From assembly GCA_020692355.1 (NCBI GenBank), contig JAIMKP010000002.1:1-64000 (forward strand): a DNA stretch of 64,000 bases, given 5' to 3'. The translations under genes were made by a program, and so were the position numbers. The notes beneath the pieces were generated by a model. It was not told the DNA's origin. It did not search any database and saw only the letters and a program-made list of their open reading frames with translations. This document shows, piece after piece, positions 41,025-48,876 of this stretch (position 1 is its first letter; the number at the start of each line of letters is the position of its first letter). The stretch is from Desulfosporosinus sp. Its GTDB lineage: Bacteria; Bacillota; Desulfitobacteriia; Desulfitobacteriales; Desulfitobacteriaceae.

Positions 41025-43043
41025 TCACGGCGACTGACCTAACGACGCAAACTTTACATCCACAAGGGTGCCTTTGGCGACCACCTTGCCTGCCGCCGGA
41101 TTCTGACTTTGGACTAACCCCTGGCCCGTAAAATTAAAATGAAGTTCTAATTTCCCCAAAGTTTCCCCAGCCTGCCGCATCGTCATACCGATTAAATCAG
41201 GAACCACTGCCTCACCTTTTAGCGGCTGACGTTCGGGTACCACCGTTTTGGGCATTGGCCGAACCGGGGCATCACTCCTAACGGGGACAACGATGCTCTC
41301 AGTGTCTTTAGCCACCGGAATTCCATAATACTGCAGGGCTCCTTCAAGGATTGCCTTCGCCCGGGGTGCCCCCAAAACCCCGCCTTGGTGACTTTCCCCT
41401 TGAGGCGAGTCAATCACAATCAGCAAGGCGATCTTGGGGTCATCGGCCGGGGCATAAGCCGTAAAAGAAGCAATAAAGTCTGTCTTGGAATACTGTCCCG
41501 TCTTCGGATCTACTTTCTGAGAAGTTCCCGTCTTGGCGGCTACCTTTACCCCAGGAATAGCTACGGAGTGGCCCGTCCCTTCATCAACGACCTTTTCCAG
41601 AATTCCAGTCATTTCTGTCGCTGTGGCTTTGGAAATCACCTGCCGGATCGCCTCCGGTTTAGTTTGGGACACTAATTTGCCATCCAACGTCGTAACCTTA
41701 TCCACGATATAGGGCTTATAGAGTGTCCCCCCATTGGCCACGGCGGAAATGGCGGTAAGCATTTGGATTGGGGTCACCAGATTAGCCTGTCCGAAAGACA
41801 TCGTTGCCAATTCAATCTCGCGTGCTTTCTCAATGGGAACTAAAAGGCCACTCTCTTCCCCGGCGAGATCTACGCCGGTTTTCGCCCCAAACCCAAATGC
41901 CTTGAGATAAGTATAGAAGGGCTTCATACCTAGCTTCTGCCCCACCTGAGCTAAAACAACATTGGAAGATAATTCCATGCCCTGGGTAAAGGTGAGTTTG
42001 CCATGAGAATTCTGATCCGAATCCCAGTTGGTGATTCGACGAGGGCCCACTTGATAATACCCTGGATCAGCAAACTTTTCATCCGGTGATACCGCTCCTT
42101 CTTCCAGAGCCGCCGAACCTGTGATGATCTTGAACGTTGATCCCGGTTCATAAGCCATGCTAATGGCCCGATTGCGCCGTTCCTCAGGCGCTACTTTGGC
42201 ATAGTCGTTAGGGTTAAATGTGGGCCGGGAACCGAGTCCCAGGATTTTGCCGGTCTTCGGATCCATCGCTAAAATAGTGACACTCTTGGCTTTCGTCGTC
42301 TTTGCCAAATCATCAAGTTGTTGTTCAAGCAAGTACTGGATCGTTGAATCTAGGGTCAGGCTGAGGTTATTCCCCGCTTGTGCCGGATCATCCTGATGCG
42401 TTGCATCGACGATTGAACGGCTACCGGTATCTTGTTCTTCGGACGCAAACCCCGTTTGGCCAAAAAGCGTTTTATCGTAAGCCGCTTCAACTCCCTCGAC
42501 TCCATGCCCGGAGGCATTAACAATACCCAGCACGGATGCTGCCAAGGCATCCATGGGATAAACCCTTTTAGCCTCTTCCCTGAGCCCAATTCCAGGTATC
42601 TTCAACTGCATAATTTCTTCCGACTTATGTATGTCCACCTGATGTGCCAAACTAACCCAAAGCTGATCTTTGCTCAGCTTGGCTAAAATATCCGGGGCAC
42701 TCTGCTGCAAGATCCCAGCAAGCTTCAGGGATATTTCCTCTTGGGTCATCTTTGTATATTGCCCTTTAGCTATGAGTTCGTTCAGGGACTTTGGATCAGC
42801 ATAAACTTCCTTAACCGGCATGCTCTGGGCTAAAACATGTCCTTGAGCATCATAGATCGTCCCCCGATCTGGCAAGAGACTTTGATCAACGGTTCGACGC
42901 TCAATGCCTTTGGCCTCCAAGGCAGAGGCCTGAAAAACCTGAAACCAAACCAGCTTCAGTGACACTGCGGCAAAACCCACGGCCAGAACCAAATAGACGA
43001 TCCACTCCCTGGCAAAATAGCCCGGCGCCTTTTTCCTTCTCAA
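41025..43043 (-). CDS. Class B penicillin-binding protein (SpoVD/PBP2B type) with PASTA domain
   Basis: A membrane-anchored peptidoglycan transpeptidase of ~672 aa. It has a short basic N-terminus, one transmembrane helix (IVYLVLAVGFAAVSLKLVW), the PBP dimerisation domain, and a transpeptidase domain with STFK (catalytic Ser in YEPGSTFKI), SSN and KTGTS, ending in one PASTA repeat (VVPDLIGMTMRQAGETL). A TATAAT at 43077-43082 lies so close to the ATG at 43073 that this ATG would fall at the transcript start. A TTG at 43043 with GAGGAG 10 nt upstream is therefore preferred. Whether it serves division or spore cortex synthesis (SpoVD) cannot be told; the single PASTA fits SpoVD. Confidence 0.9.
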   Translation of the reverse strand: MRRKKAPGYFAREWIVYLVLAVGFAAVSLKLVWFQVFQASALEAKGIERRTVDQSLLPDRGTIYDAQGHVLAQSMPVKEVYADPKSLNELIAKGQYTKMTQEEISLKLAGILQQSAPDILAKLSKDQLWVSLAHQVDIHKSEEIMQLKIPGIGLREEAKRVYPMDALAASVLGIVNASGHGVEGVEAAYDKTLFGQTGFASEEQDTGSRSIVDATHQDDPAQAGNNLSLTLDSTIQYLLEQQLDDLAKTTKAKSVTILAMDPKTGKILGLGSRPTFNPNDYAKVAPEERRNRAISMAYEPGSTFKIITGSAALEEGAVSPDEKFADPGYYQVGPRRITNWDSDQNSHGKLTFTQGMELSSNVVLAQVGQKLGMKPFYTYLKAFGFGAKTGVDLAGEESGLLVPIEKAREIELATMSFGQANLVTPIQMLTAISAVANGGTLYKPYIVDKVTTLDGKLVSQTKPEAIRQVISKATATEMTGILEKVVDEGTGHSVAIPGVKVAAKTGTSQKVDPKTGQYSKTDFIASFTAYAPADDPKIALLIVIDSPQGESHQGGVLGAPRAKAILEGALQYYGIPVAKDTESIVVPVRSDAPVRPMPKTVVPERQPLKGEAVVPDLIGMTMRQAGETLGKLELHFNFTGQGLVQSQNPAAGKVVAKGTLVDVKFASLGQSP

Positions 43044-43076
43044 AAGAACACCAGCTCCTCTAGCAAACTCCATCTC

Positions 43077-43105
43077 ATTATAGCATCTTTTTTACCGTGT
43101 ACCCA
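43077..43105 (-). promoter_or_regulatory. Putative promoter of the PBP gene
   Basis: A perfect -10 TATAAT (43077-43082, minus strand) with only a poor -35 (TGGGTA at 43100-43105). Copy B of the 170-bp repeat begins 15 bp further upstream, so its insertion replaced whatever lay upstream of this promoter. Confidence 0.45.
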
Positions 43106-43119
43106 TAAGCTGTAGACAA

Positions 43120-43290
43120 GTGAACTCGTTCAGCTAAAGCTGAACATCGAGACTTCGGTGGGGGAGTCTACCTCCGTCGCCGCTAAGTGTTTCTATTGCG
43201 AAAGGCGGCTCGGCGATACTCTCCACTGGAGACTATCGTCACCGAAGCAGAGAACAGAATTCCCACTCCCACTTATAGAAGTGGGAGTCT
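43120..43290 (+). repeat. Structured 171-bp repeat, copy B (mobile RNA-like element)
   Basis: Same element as copy A (65-234) but on the opposite strand, 43 kb away. It opens GTGAACTCGTTCAGC, carries the same four stem-loops, is ~99% identical over the first 130 nt, then has ~17 variable bases and the terminal hairpin ACTCCCACTT-ATAG-AAGTGGGAGT plus CT. It lies in the gap between the PBP gene and a 57-aa gene. An ORF can be read through it into that gene, but this has no ribosome binding site and is accidental. Folding is far stronger than in flanking DNA, suggesting a structured RNA or transposon ends. Confidence 0.82.
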
Positions 43291-43331
43291 TAAACGCTTG
43301 GATCAAACTACATAACCAAAGGAGGATGTCT

Positions 43332-43505
43332 ATGGAAACCCAAGAATTAGCCACTAGGATTACTGTGGCCTGGCTTAATGCCTTTGCCACCATTACCAAG
43401 GAGCTCAGCCATGTCGAACAACACATCCCAACTCCGAGTGAAGTCCGCGAGTTTTTCCTAACGATGGTTCAAGCGCTAGAAAAAAGTGCAAATTCTGAGC
43501 GCTAG
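43332..43505 (+). CDS. 57-aa conserved-looking small protein, unknown function
   Basis: A compact helical protein: METQELATRITVAWLNAFAT followed by ELSHVEQHIPTPSEVREFFLTMVQALEKS. It has no membrane segment, Cys or known motif. AAAGGAGG is placed 6 nt before the ATG at 43332, good evidence for translation. It lies 42 bp after copy B of the repeat. I do not recognise the family; it could be a small regulator or an adaptor. Confidence 0.65.
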   Translation: METQELATRITVAWLNAFATITKELSHVEQHIPTPSEVREFFLTMVQALEKSANSER

Positions 43506-43516
43506 TGGCAGGGAAA

Positions 43517-43583
43517 GAGCCCATGCTTTCTTAACTATCGATGGCAATTGTGTAAAACCACCTCGCCAAGAAAGAGCATGGAC
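43517..43583. repeat. Long imperfect inverted repeat
   Basis: AGAGCCCATGCTTTCTT and AAGAAAGAGCATGGACTCT can pair over ~17 bp, with a few mismatches or bulges and a ~35-nt loop. It follows the 57-aa gene by 11 bp and could end its transcript, but there is no U-tract and the loop is long. Confidence 0.6.
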
Positions 43584-43667
43584 TCTACTTGTAGTTTCTC
43601 CTTAGGGTAGAAATCCATGCGTAATCAGTCCTCAAGATCAATTTGTATTTTATTACATAAATGGGAC

Positions 43668-44600
43668 TTAACTAGTTTTAATTTCTCCTAGCGCGGCGAT
43701 TACAGCTCCGCATACGAGCCCTCCGAGATGGGCATAGTTGTCGATCCCCGGTTGAATCATGCCAAAAACAAGGTTAACCGCAGTGACCACCAGCAGATTC
43801 ATCCCCAGCCCGGAACGCCAAAGCTGGGGATGCCGCCAACTATAGAGGATCAATGCTCCCAGCAGGCCAAAAATAGCTGCAGAGGCACCGGCTGATAGAG
43901 CAGGTGACAACAAGAAACTAGACAAGGTACCACCAACACCACTGACGAGATAGAGAACTAAGAAGCGTCCATGTCCGAATAACTCCTCCGCAAACGGCCC
44001 TAGAAACCAAAGGGCATAAAGATTAAAGGCTAAGTGCATCAGACCAATATGGATAAAATTAGCGGTTAGGAGACGCCAAACCTCTCCCTGTTGAATAAGC
44101 GAATTCACCTTCGCTCCAAAAGCAATTAACACATCGGTGTGCGTCGACCCGCCGGCGATTTCCATGAGCAGAAAAACAAGGACGTTAAGGACCAGAAATG
44201 TATAGGTGAAAATGGGGATATATCCCCTGCTTGCTTTCCGCTCCGCCAAGGACCTAACTTCCCCTTGAAGCGATCCCTCTAGCCAATGACGCATGGGCTG
44301 CGAGTTCGCTTGAGGATAGGGGAAAATCTCTCCTGTCCGCAGATCCCAAAACCAGTACTGGTGGATGCCATCAACTTGACGCAAAAGAGCTGAATCCACG
44401 CCCCCCGGACAGAAAACAAGAATATCCCCAACCCTTGCATCCTGTGGCACAACTAGGGGAGGCAGGGTTTCTCCGGGGGAAAGGGTCAAAAGGGCCATCC
44501 CCCGCTCGTTTAATGGCTCCCAAGCCCCTAACCATCCATTCGGTAGAACCTGAGTCAGCCAACCCGCTTGATTTAGAGCCGCAAGGATCCGTTCGAGCAT
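43668..44600 (-). CDS. Rhomboid-family intramembrane serine protease
   Basis: A 310-aa protein with a ~140-aa N-terminal cytoplasmic region and a six-helix rhomboid domain. The catalytic Ser is in GASAAIFGLLGA and the His in DNYAHLGGLVCGAV; the HxxxN-like IHIGLMHLAFNLYALWFLGP is also present. All catalytic elements are in place. The ATG at 44600 with AAAGGAG is preferred over an opening 25 codons upstream. Substrates are unknown. Confidence 0.9.
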   Translation of the reverse strand: MLERILAALNQAGWLTQVLPNGWLGAWEPLNERGMALLTLSPGETLPPLVVPQDARVGDILVFCPGGVDSALLRQVDGIHQYWFWDLRTGEIFPYPQANSQPMRHWLEGSLQGEVRSLAERKASRGYIPIFTYTFLVLNVLVFLLMEIAGGSTHTDVLIAFGAKVNSLIQQGEVWRLLTANFIHIGLMHLAFNLYALWFLGPFAEELFGHGRFLVLYLVSGVGGTLSSFLLSPALSAGASAAIFGLLGALILYSWRHPQLWRSGLGMNLLVVTAVNLVFGMIQPGIDNYAHLGGLVCGAVIAALGEIKTS

Positions 44601-44737
44601 AAGAACTCCTTTCCCTATGTATATTCCTATATTCCGATACCGGACAGGCGCGAAGCACTGCCCAGCATCGGACATGAGAAGCGTAGATATCAGAAGAGGA
44701 AGACATATCCAGTTAGAGAATCTCGAAAAGATGGGAA

Positions 44738-45163
44738 TTAACGAACTGGAATTAAGAGACGTTGTCCAGGATAGATCAGGTTCGGATTGCCAAGATGGTT
44801 GTAGCCAGCCACTTCTCTCCAGTCGAGGCCATAACGTTTGGCAATCTTATAGACGGTTTCACCTTTGCGTACGACGTGGACTAGCTGCCTTGGCCTAACT
44901 TCCACGTCATATTCGGCATGCCCATAATGCACCGGCGGATAGCCTGGTACTGCGTACTCTGTGCAGGTTGCACGCATGCTCTCACCTACGCCAGGTCCGG
45001 CGAATCCAGCCGCGTCCATTCCTGGCATTCCTGGCATTGCTGCCATTCCTGGCATTCCTGGCATTCCTGGCATTGCTGCCATTCCTGGCATTCCCATTTG
45101 GCCATCACCCATCGGCATTGGAGCGGAAAAAGCCTGAACCGGTTGATGTTTTCCAAAAAACAT
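44738..45163 (-). CDS. LysM-domain protein with N-terminal Met-Pro-Gly repeats
   Basis: A 141-aa protein. Residues ~23-50 are a low-complexity tract built from MPG and AAMPG units; residues ~93-141 are one LysM domain (HVVRKGETVYKIAKRYGL ... YPGQRLLIPVR), which binds peptidoglycan or spore cortex. No signal peptide is visible. In sporeformers such proteins are often spore coat or cortex-interface proteins (SafA-like use), which would explain the lack of a leader; this is inference. The AAGGAGG ribosome binding site is clear. The DNA of the repeat tract (45015-45100) is a chain of near-identical 9-bp units and may vary in length. Confidence 0.85.
   Translation of the reverse strand: MFFGKHQPVQAFSAPMPMGDGQMGMPGMAAMPGMPGMPGMAAMPGMPGMDAAGFAGPGVGESMRATCTEYAVPGYPPVHYGHAEYDVEVRPRQLVHVVRKGETVYKIAKRYGLDWREVAGYNHLGNPNLIYPGQRLLIPVR
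45015..45100. repeat. Tandem 9-bp repeat tract within the LysM gene
   Basis: Units ATTCCTGGC / ATTGCTGCC repeat about nine times without a frame change, encoding the Met-Pro-Gly/Ala tract on the minus strand. The unit is a multiple of three, so slippage would alter protein length without breaking the gene. Confidence 0.85.
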
Positions 45164-45272
45164 TTTCCATTCCTCCTTAATTTCTATAACAATGATGCTA
45201 GCGGTTTAAATCCTGTTCTGTTATAAAAATATGGAATTTATGGAGACTCGTGCGTGTACCTGGAGAAAAATC

Positions 45273-45539
45273 TCATCCTTTTTCCCCGAGCACCGCCCGT
45301 AAGAGACTGGGAATTCCGTAATGATTCTTGCCAGAGCCGTACCCCGCGCGAGACAAGGTCATACGGGGAAACCCGGATTGTTCAGCCAAGGCACGAATCC
45401 AGGCTGCCCCTGTCTCGCTCAACCCCATGGATTGCAGTTGGCGCCCGATTTCCTCTGGATCAGCACCCAAAGCAAGCAAAGAACCTAAAGCCATGTCTCC
45501 GCTGATACCCGCGAAGGCATCCCACTAGAGTACTCTCAT
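45273..45539 (-). pseudogene. larC: Degenerate larC (nickel-pincer cofactor metallochelatase) remnant
   Basis: The ATG at 45539 overlaps the larB stop (ATGA), exactly where larC should start. The translation is MRVL-stop-WDAFAGISGDMALGSL, the classic LarC N-terminus broken by a TAG at codon 5 in place of the usual Tyr. Downstream the frame carries ~40 residues of the N-terminal domain, then jumps to the motif GYGSGKNHYGIPSLLRAVLGE that normally lies ~250 residues into LarC, and stops. Around 200 internal residues and the whole C-terminal half are missing. The open part alone (from ATG at 45494) would encode 73 aa. LarC inserts nickel to complete the pincer nucleotide, so this locus alone cannot finish the cofactor. 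Confidence 0.85.
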
Positions 45540-46318
45540 GACTTTTTCTCCTTGTCGATTTGATGAACCATGCGTCGAATGATAGCGGAAGCAAGCGAAG
45601 CGGCTCCAAACCCATTGTCGATATTGACCACCCCGATTCCGGATGCACAGCTGTTGAGCATGCTCAGTAAAGCAGCCAATCCCTGAAAATGGGCACCATA
45701 GCCAACACTGGTCGGAACCGCAACGACTGGCTGCTCTATCATCCCTCCGACCACACTGGCTAATGCCCCTTCCATGCCGGCAACCACGATGATCACATCG
45801 CTTGCTTCCAGGGCCTGACGTTGATCCAACAGGCGATGCAGCCCTGCCACCCCCACATCAAACAAGGTTTCCACATCATGACCCATAAAGCGCGCGGTAA
45901 GAACTGCCTCTTGAGCTACAGGCAGATCAGCCGTTCCCGCCGTCATCACCAGGATCCTTCCCCGATACCTGGGTTCATCAGACAGTGGATGCAAAAGCAA
46001 ACAGCGGGCGAGCGCATCATAATAAGCCTCTGGGAACTCCCTTATAATCAACTCGGCCTTGTTTGGTTCAAGGCGGGTCGCCAGGACATTTTCTGCGTGG
46101 TCTCCGAGGTGTCTTAATATTTCAATGATGTGCTCCGTTGCTTTACCTTGGCAGAAAATCACTTCGGCCTGCCCTGTCCGCAAGGCCCGATGGTGATCTA
46201 ACCGGGCAAAACCCAGGTCTTCATAGGGAAGATCCTTTAAACGTTCTACGGCCTCTTCGACAGATGCTTCCCCATGATGCACTTGTTGAAGCAAGGCGCG
46301 AATATCTTCTTCCCTCAT
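45536..46318 (-). CDS. larB: LarB, pyridinium-3,5-biscarboxylic acid mononucleotide synthase
   Basis: Carboxylates and hydrolyses nicotinate adenine dinucleotide, the first step to the nickel-pincer nucleotide. The 260 aa have an N-terminal ~100-residue LarB-specific part and a C-terminal PurE/AIR-carboxylase-like domain (TAGTADLPVAQEAVLTARFMG, DVGVAGLHRLLD, VVAGMEGALASVVGG). It overlaps larE by 4 nt upstream and the larC remnant by 4 nt downstream. The frame is intact. Confidence 0.92.
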   Translation of the reverse strand: MREEDIRALLQQVHHGEASVEEAVERLKDLPYEDLGFARLDHHRALRTGQAEVIFCQGKATEHIIEILRHLGDHAENVLATRLEPNKAELIIREFPEAYYDALARCLLLHPLSDEPRYRGRILVMTAGTADLPVAQEAVLTARFMGHDVETLFDVGVAGLHRLLDQRQALEASDVIIVVAGMEGALASVVGGMIEQPVVAVPTSVGYGAHFQGLAALLSMLNSCASGIGVVNIDNGFGAASLASAIIRRMVHQIDKEKKS

Positions 46319-47133
46319 GCTTGACCCTCCGCTGGATTGAGGCTCCCGGAACGCAAACCCTCAAGATCTAAAGTGATATATCGCAACCCGAACTGGTGAA
46401 ATGCTGTGCTAACTTCTTTCTGAATCGCTAGCAAGCGCGGAAAATCCCCGAGCGGAACCTCGATTCGGGCTAAATCCTGATGGGTACGAACCCGTAGCCC
46501 CCGAAAACCCTGGGAACGTAAAAAGTCCTCGGCTTGTTCTACTTGGCGCAATCGAGCTTCGGTAATGCGCTCTCCATAGGGGATGCGGGAAGCCAGGCAA
46601 GCCATCGAGGGTTTGTTCCAGGTCGGCAAGCCACGCCGTCGCGATAATTCCCGGATCTCCTCTTTGGTCAAGCCCAACGTTTTGAGGGGGCTTCCGATTC
46701 CCAATTCGGCTAAAGCTTTACGCCCTGGTCGGTAATCCCCTTCATCTGAAGCATTCGTCCCATCCAGAACCGTCGCAACGCCTGTCGCCTGCCCATAAGC
46801 CAACAACTTTTGAAAGATCGCCGTTTTGCAAAAATAGCAGCGTTCCGGCGCATTGGCAACAAAGCCTTCCACCTGAAACATATCCATTTCCAAGACCACT
46901 AATGGAAAATGAAACACTTCCGCGAGCGCGACGGCCTCCTTCACTTCTTCCTGCGCCAGCATCGTCCCTTTGAATAAGACACCCTTCGCTTTGTCCCCTA
47001 AAGCTTCCTGCGCGATAGTCATCAAATAGGTGGAATCTACGCCTCCGGAAAACGCAATCATGACGTTATGCTGCTGCCGCAAATATTCCAGGAGTCTTTG
47101 CTCTTTCTCCTCCAGTGGTGTTCCCATTGACAT
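46315..47133 (-). CDS. larE: LarE, ATP-dependent sacrificial sulfur transferase
   Basis: Adenylates the pyridinium mononucleotide carboxylates and inserts sulfur, the second pincer-cofactor step. The 272 aa show the PP-loop IAFSGGVDSTYL (~26-37), NAPERCYFCKTAIF and KPSMACLASRIPYGERIT. Cys179 in the last motif corresponds to the sulfur-donating Cys176 known from the Lactobacillus enzyme. The start may be ATG 47133 or ATG 47127. Gene order larE-larB-larC' is on one strand. No larA (lactate racemase) is seen nearby. Confidence 0.92.
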   Translation of the reverse strand: MSMGTPLEEKEQRLLEYLRQQHNVMIAFSGGVDSTYLMTIAQEALGDKAKGVLFKGTMLAQEEVKEAVALAEVFHFPLVVLEMDMFQVEGFVANAPERCYFCKTAIFQKLLAYGQATGVATVLDGTNASDEGDYRPGRKALAELGIGSPLKTLGLTKEEIRELSRRRGLPTWNKPSMACLASRIPYGERITEARLRQVEQAEDFLRSQGFRGLRVRTHQDLARIEVPLGDFPRLLAIQKEVSTAFHQFGLRYITLDLEGLRSGSLNPAEGQA

Positions 47134-47217
47134 TCCCCGTATCCCTTTCTTTCACTCACTTACCCTCATTCTAGCGAATGCTTCGAAACCTGTCAAAGCG
47201 AGGCGCAGTTAGGCGCG

Positions 47218-47248
47218 TAAAAAGCAGGAACGGAAAATCCGCCCCTGC
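47218..47248 (-). terminator. Intrinsic terminator after fixX
   Basis: Minus strand: GCAGG-GGC-GGA-TTTT-TCC-GTT-CCTGC, a stem with one symmetrical internal loop, followed by TTTTT. It lies 46 bp downstream of the fixX stop, closing the fixABCX operon. Confidence 0.75.
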
Positions 47249-47293
47249 CCCATATTCCAAGACTCATCCTATTGGTGAGGCTTGCACGCCTAA

Positions 47294-47572
47294 TCAGCCA
47301 TTCTTCCAGGAAACTCCGAAGCCACCTCGCGGATATCCCCAGAGGATATTGCCATACGGACAACCGACCCGGCAAGTGCCGCATTCGAGGCAGCCTTCAT
47401 ACCCTACCGCAATGCGCTTCTCTTCGTCATCCCAGTCATAGACATGAGCTGGGCAAATCCGGGTGCAGGGTTTGTCCTGGCACTTCAGACAGACCGCCTG
47501 ATCCGCGATTTTAATATGGTTTAACTTATCCGTGTTAAACCGAACTAAATATAACTTATCATCTAATTTCAT
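47294..47572 (-). CDS. fixX: FixX, ferredoxin-like protein
   Basis: A small 92-aa ferredoxin with CLKCQDKPCTRICP and CLECGTCRVGCP clusters and the conserved C-terminal YGFGVSWKNG-like end (GGFGVSWKNG). It transfers electrons from FixC. The ATG at 47572 has GGAGGG upstream and overlaps the fixC stop by 4 nt; the frame opens 6 codons earlier. Last gene of fixABCX. Confidence 0.93.
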   Translation of the reverse strand: MKLDDKLYLVRFNTDKLNHIKIADQAVCLKCQDKPCTRICPAHVYDWDDEEKRIAVGYEGCLECGTCRVGCPYGNILWGYPRGGFGVSWKNG

Positions 47573-48864
47573 TTTAGAATCGCCCTCCACGCTCCGAAGA
47601 TGTCGGAGATAAGGCCACTCTTTGAGCGTTTCTCCAAGGCCATCTTCACGATTTGTTTTTGACGTTCTTTCTTCGGTGTTTCGTCAGCCGTAAAGTACTG
47701 ATGCATGGCATTCGCGGCGATTTCGGGATAAACTTTCAGGAAATGCGGGTGTGTTTCAAAGAACTGGCCAAGCCGCCGATATTTATACAAGTCTTTGACC
47801 ACGTAGCTATCGCGCAGGCGCTGTTCATAAAGGCTCATACCCTGGTCACTTAAATCGCCGGCTTGGATGCACTGTGCCGCCACTTCACCGGCAATCTTAC
47901 CAGAAGTCATGGCCAAATTGGAACCTTCACGATTGAGACCGTTAACCAGCATCGCCGTATCTCCAACGACCAACACGCCCTGACGGTGCAATTTAGGCAT
48001 GGCATTGTAGCCGCCTTCCGGAATCATGTGAGCCAAGTACTCTTTGGTTTCCCCACCTTGGATCAAGCGTTTGACATACGGCTTGGCCTTCAAAGCCTCC
48101 AACAAATCGTTGGGAGTCCACTTGGAGCGAATCAAAGGTTCGACCAAGGCCCCAGCCCCAATGGAAAGAGAGTCTTTGTTGGTGTAGATGAAGGCAGTGC
48201 CCATCATTCCTTGGGTAGAGTCGCCAAACAGTTCGATAGTGGCACCTTGTCCGGGTTCCAGGCAAAAACGGTCTTCGAGCTTCTCTGGAGGCAATTGAAT
48301 GATTTCTTTCACTGCGACAGCCACAGTATCTGGACGCATTTGAGGAGCAAGCCCTGCTTTCTTAGCGATAAACGCATTGACACCTTCTGCTAAAACTACA
48401 ACTTTAGCTCCCAGATCGCCTTCGGCCCGTCCGGTACGGACACCGATCACATTATCCCCTTTGTACAAGAGATCTTCAACAACGGTTTCCGTAATGATCA
48501 TGACACCCGCTTTTTCAGCCTGTTGGGCTAACCAGCGGTCGAATTTGACGCGCAAAACCGTATGGGCGTTATACGGGGGCTCTGCCCAGGCCGGATCGCG
48601 GTAACCCGCTAAAATCGTCTCGTCTCCGCTAAGAAAACCATAGCGCTGCTCAACTACCGGTCGCTCCAGAGGAGCTTCTTGCCAAAACTCAGGTACAACC
48701 GCTTCTGTAGCCTTAGTATAGAGGACACCACCCATGACGTTTTTAGTGCCTGGATAATCTCCCCGTTCGATAACGACTGTCTTCATGCCCGCCTTCGCAG
48801 CACTGATCGCGGCAGACAGGCCAGCCGGACCGCCGCCGACGACGATCACATCAAAGTTTTCCAT
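47569..48864 (-). CDS. fixC: FixC, electron-transfer flavoprotein:quinone oxidoreductase
   Basis: A 431-aa FAD enzyme with N-terminal Rossmann motif VVGGGPAGLSAAISAAKAG (~8-26) and a second flavin-contacting segment GVLVVGDTAMLVNGLNREGSNLAM. In FixABCX it takes one electron pair from the FixAB flavins toward quinone while the other pair goes to ferredoxin (flavin-based bifurcation, known for the diazotroph complex). It lies between etfA/fixB and fixX. Confidence 0.93.
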   Translation of the reverse strand: MENFDVIVVGGGPAGLSAAISAAKAGMKTVVIERGDYPGTKNVMGGVLYTKATEAVVPEFWQEAPLERPVVEQRYGFLSGDETILAGYRDPAWAEPPYNAHTVLRVKFDRWLAQQAEKAGVMIITETVVEDLLYKGDNVIGVRTGRAEGDLGAKVVVLAEGVNAFIAKKAGLAPQMRPDTVAVAVKEIIQLPPEKLEDRFCLEPGQGATIELFGDSTQGMMGTAFIYTNKDSLSIGAGALVEPLIRSKWTPNDLLEALKAKPYVKRLIQGGETKEYLAHMIPEGGYNAMPKLHRQGVLVVGDTAMLVNGLNREGSNLAMTSGKIAGEVAAQCIQAGDLSDQGMSLYEQRLRDSYVVKDLYKYRRLGQFFETHPHFLKVYPEIAANAMHQYFTADETPKKERQKQIVKMALEKRSKSGLISDIFGAWRAILK

Positions 48865-48876
48865 GTTTGCCCCTCC

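Noticed and set aside
43158-43331. N-terminal extension of the 57-aa gene reading through the structured repeat copy B
   Set aside because: No ribosome binding site for the upstream start, the translation is only the chance frame of a non-coding repeat, and AAAGGAGG before 43332 marks the real start.
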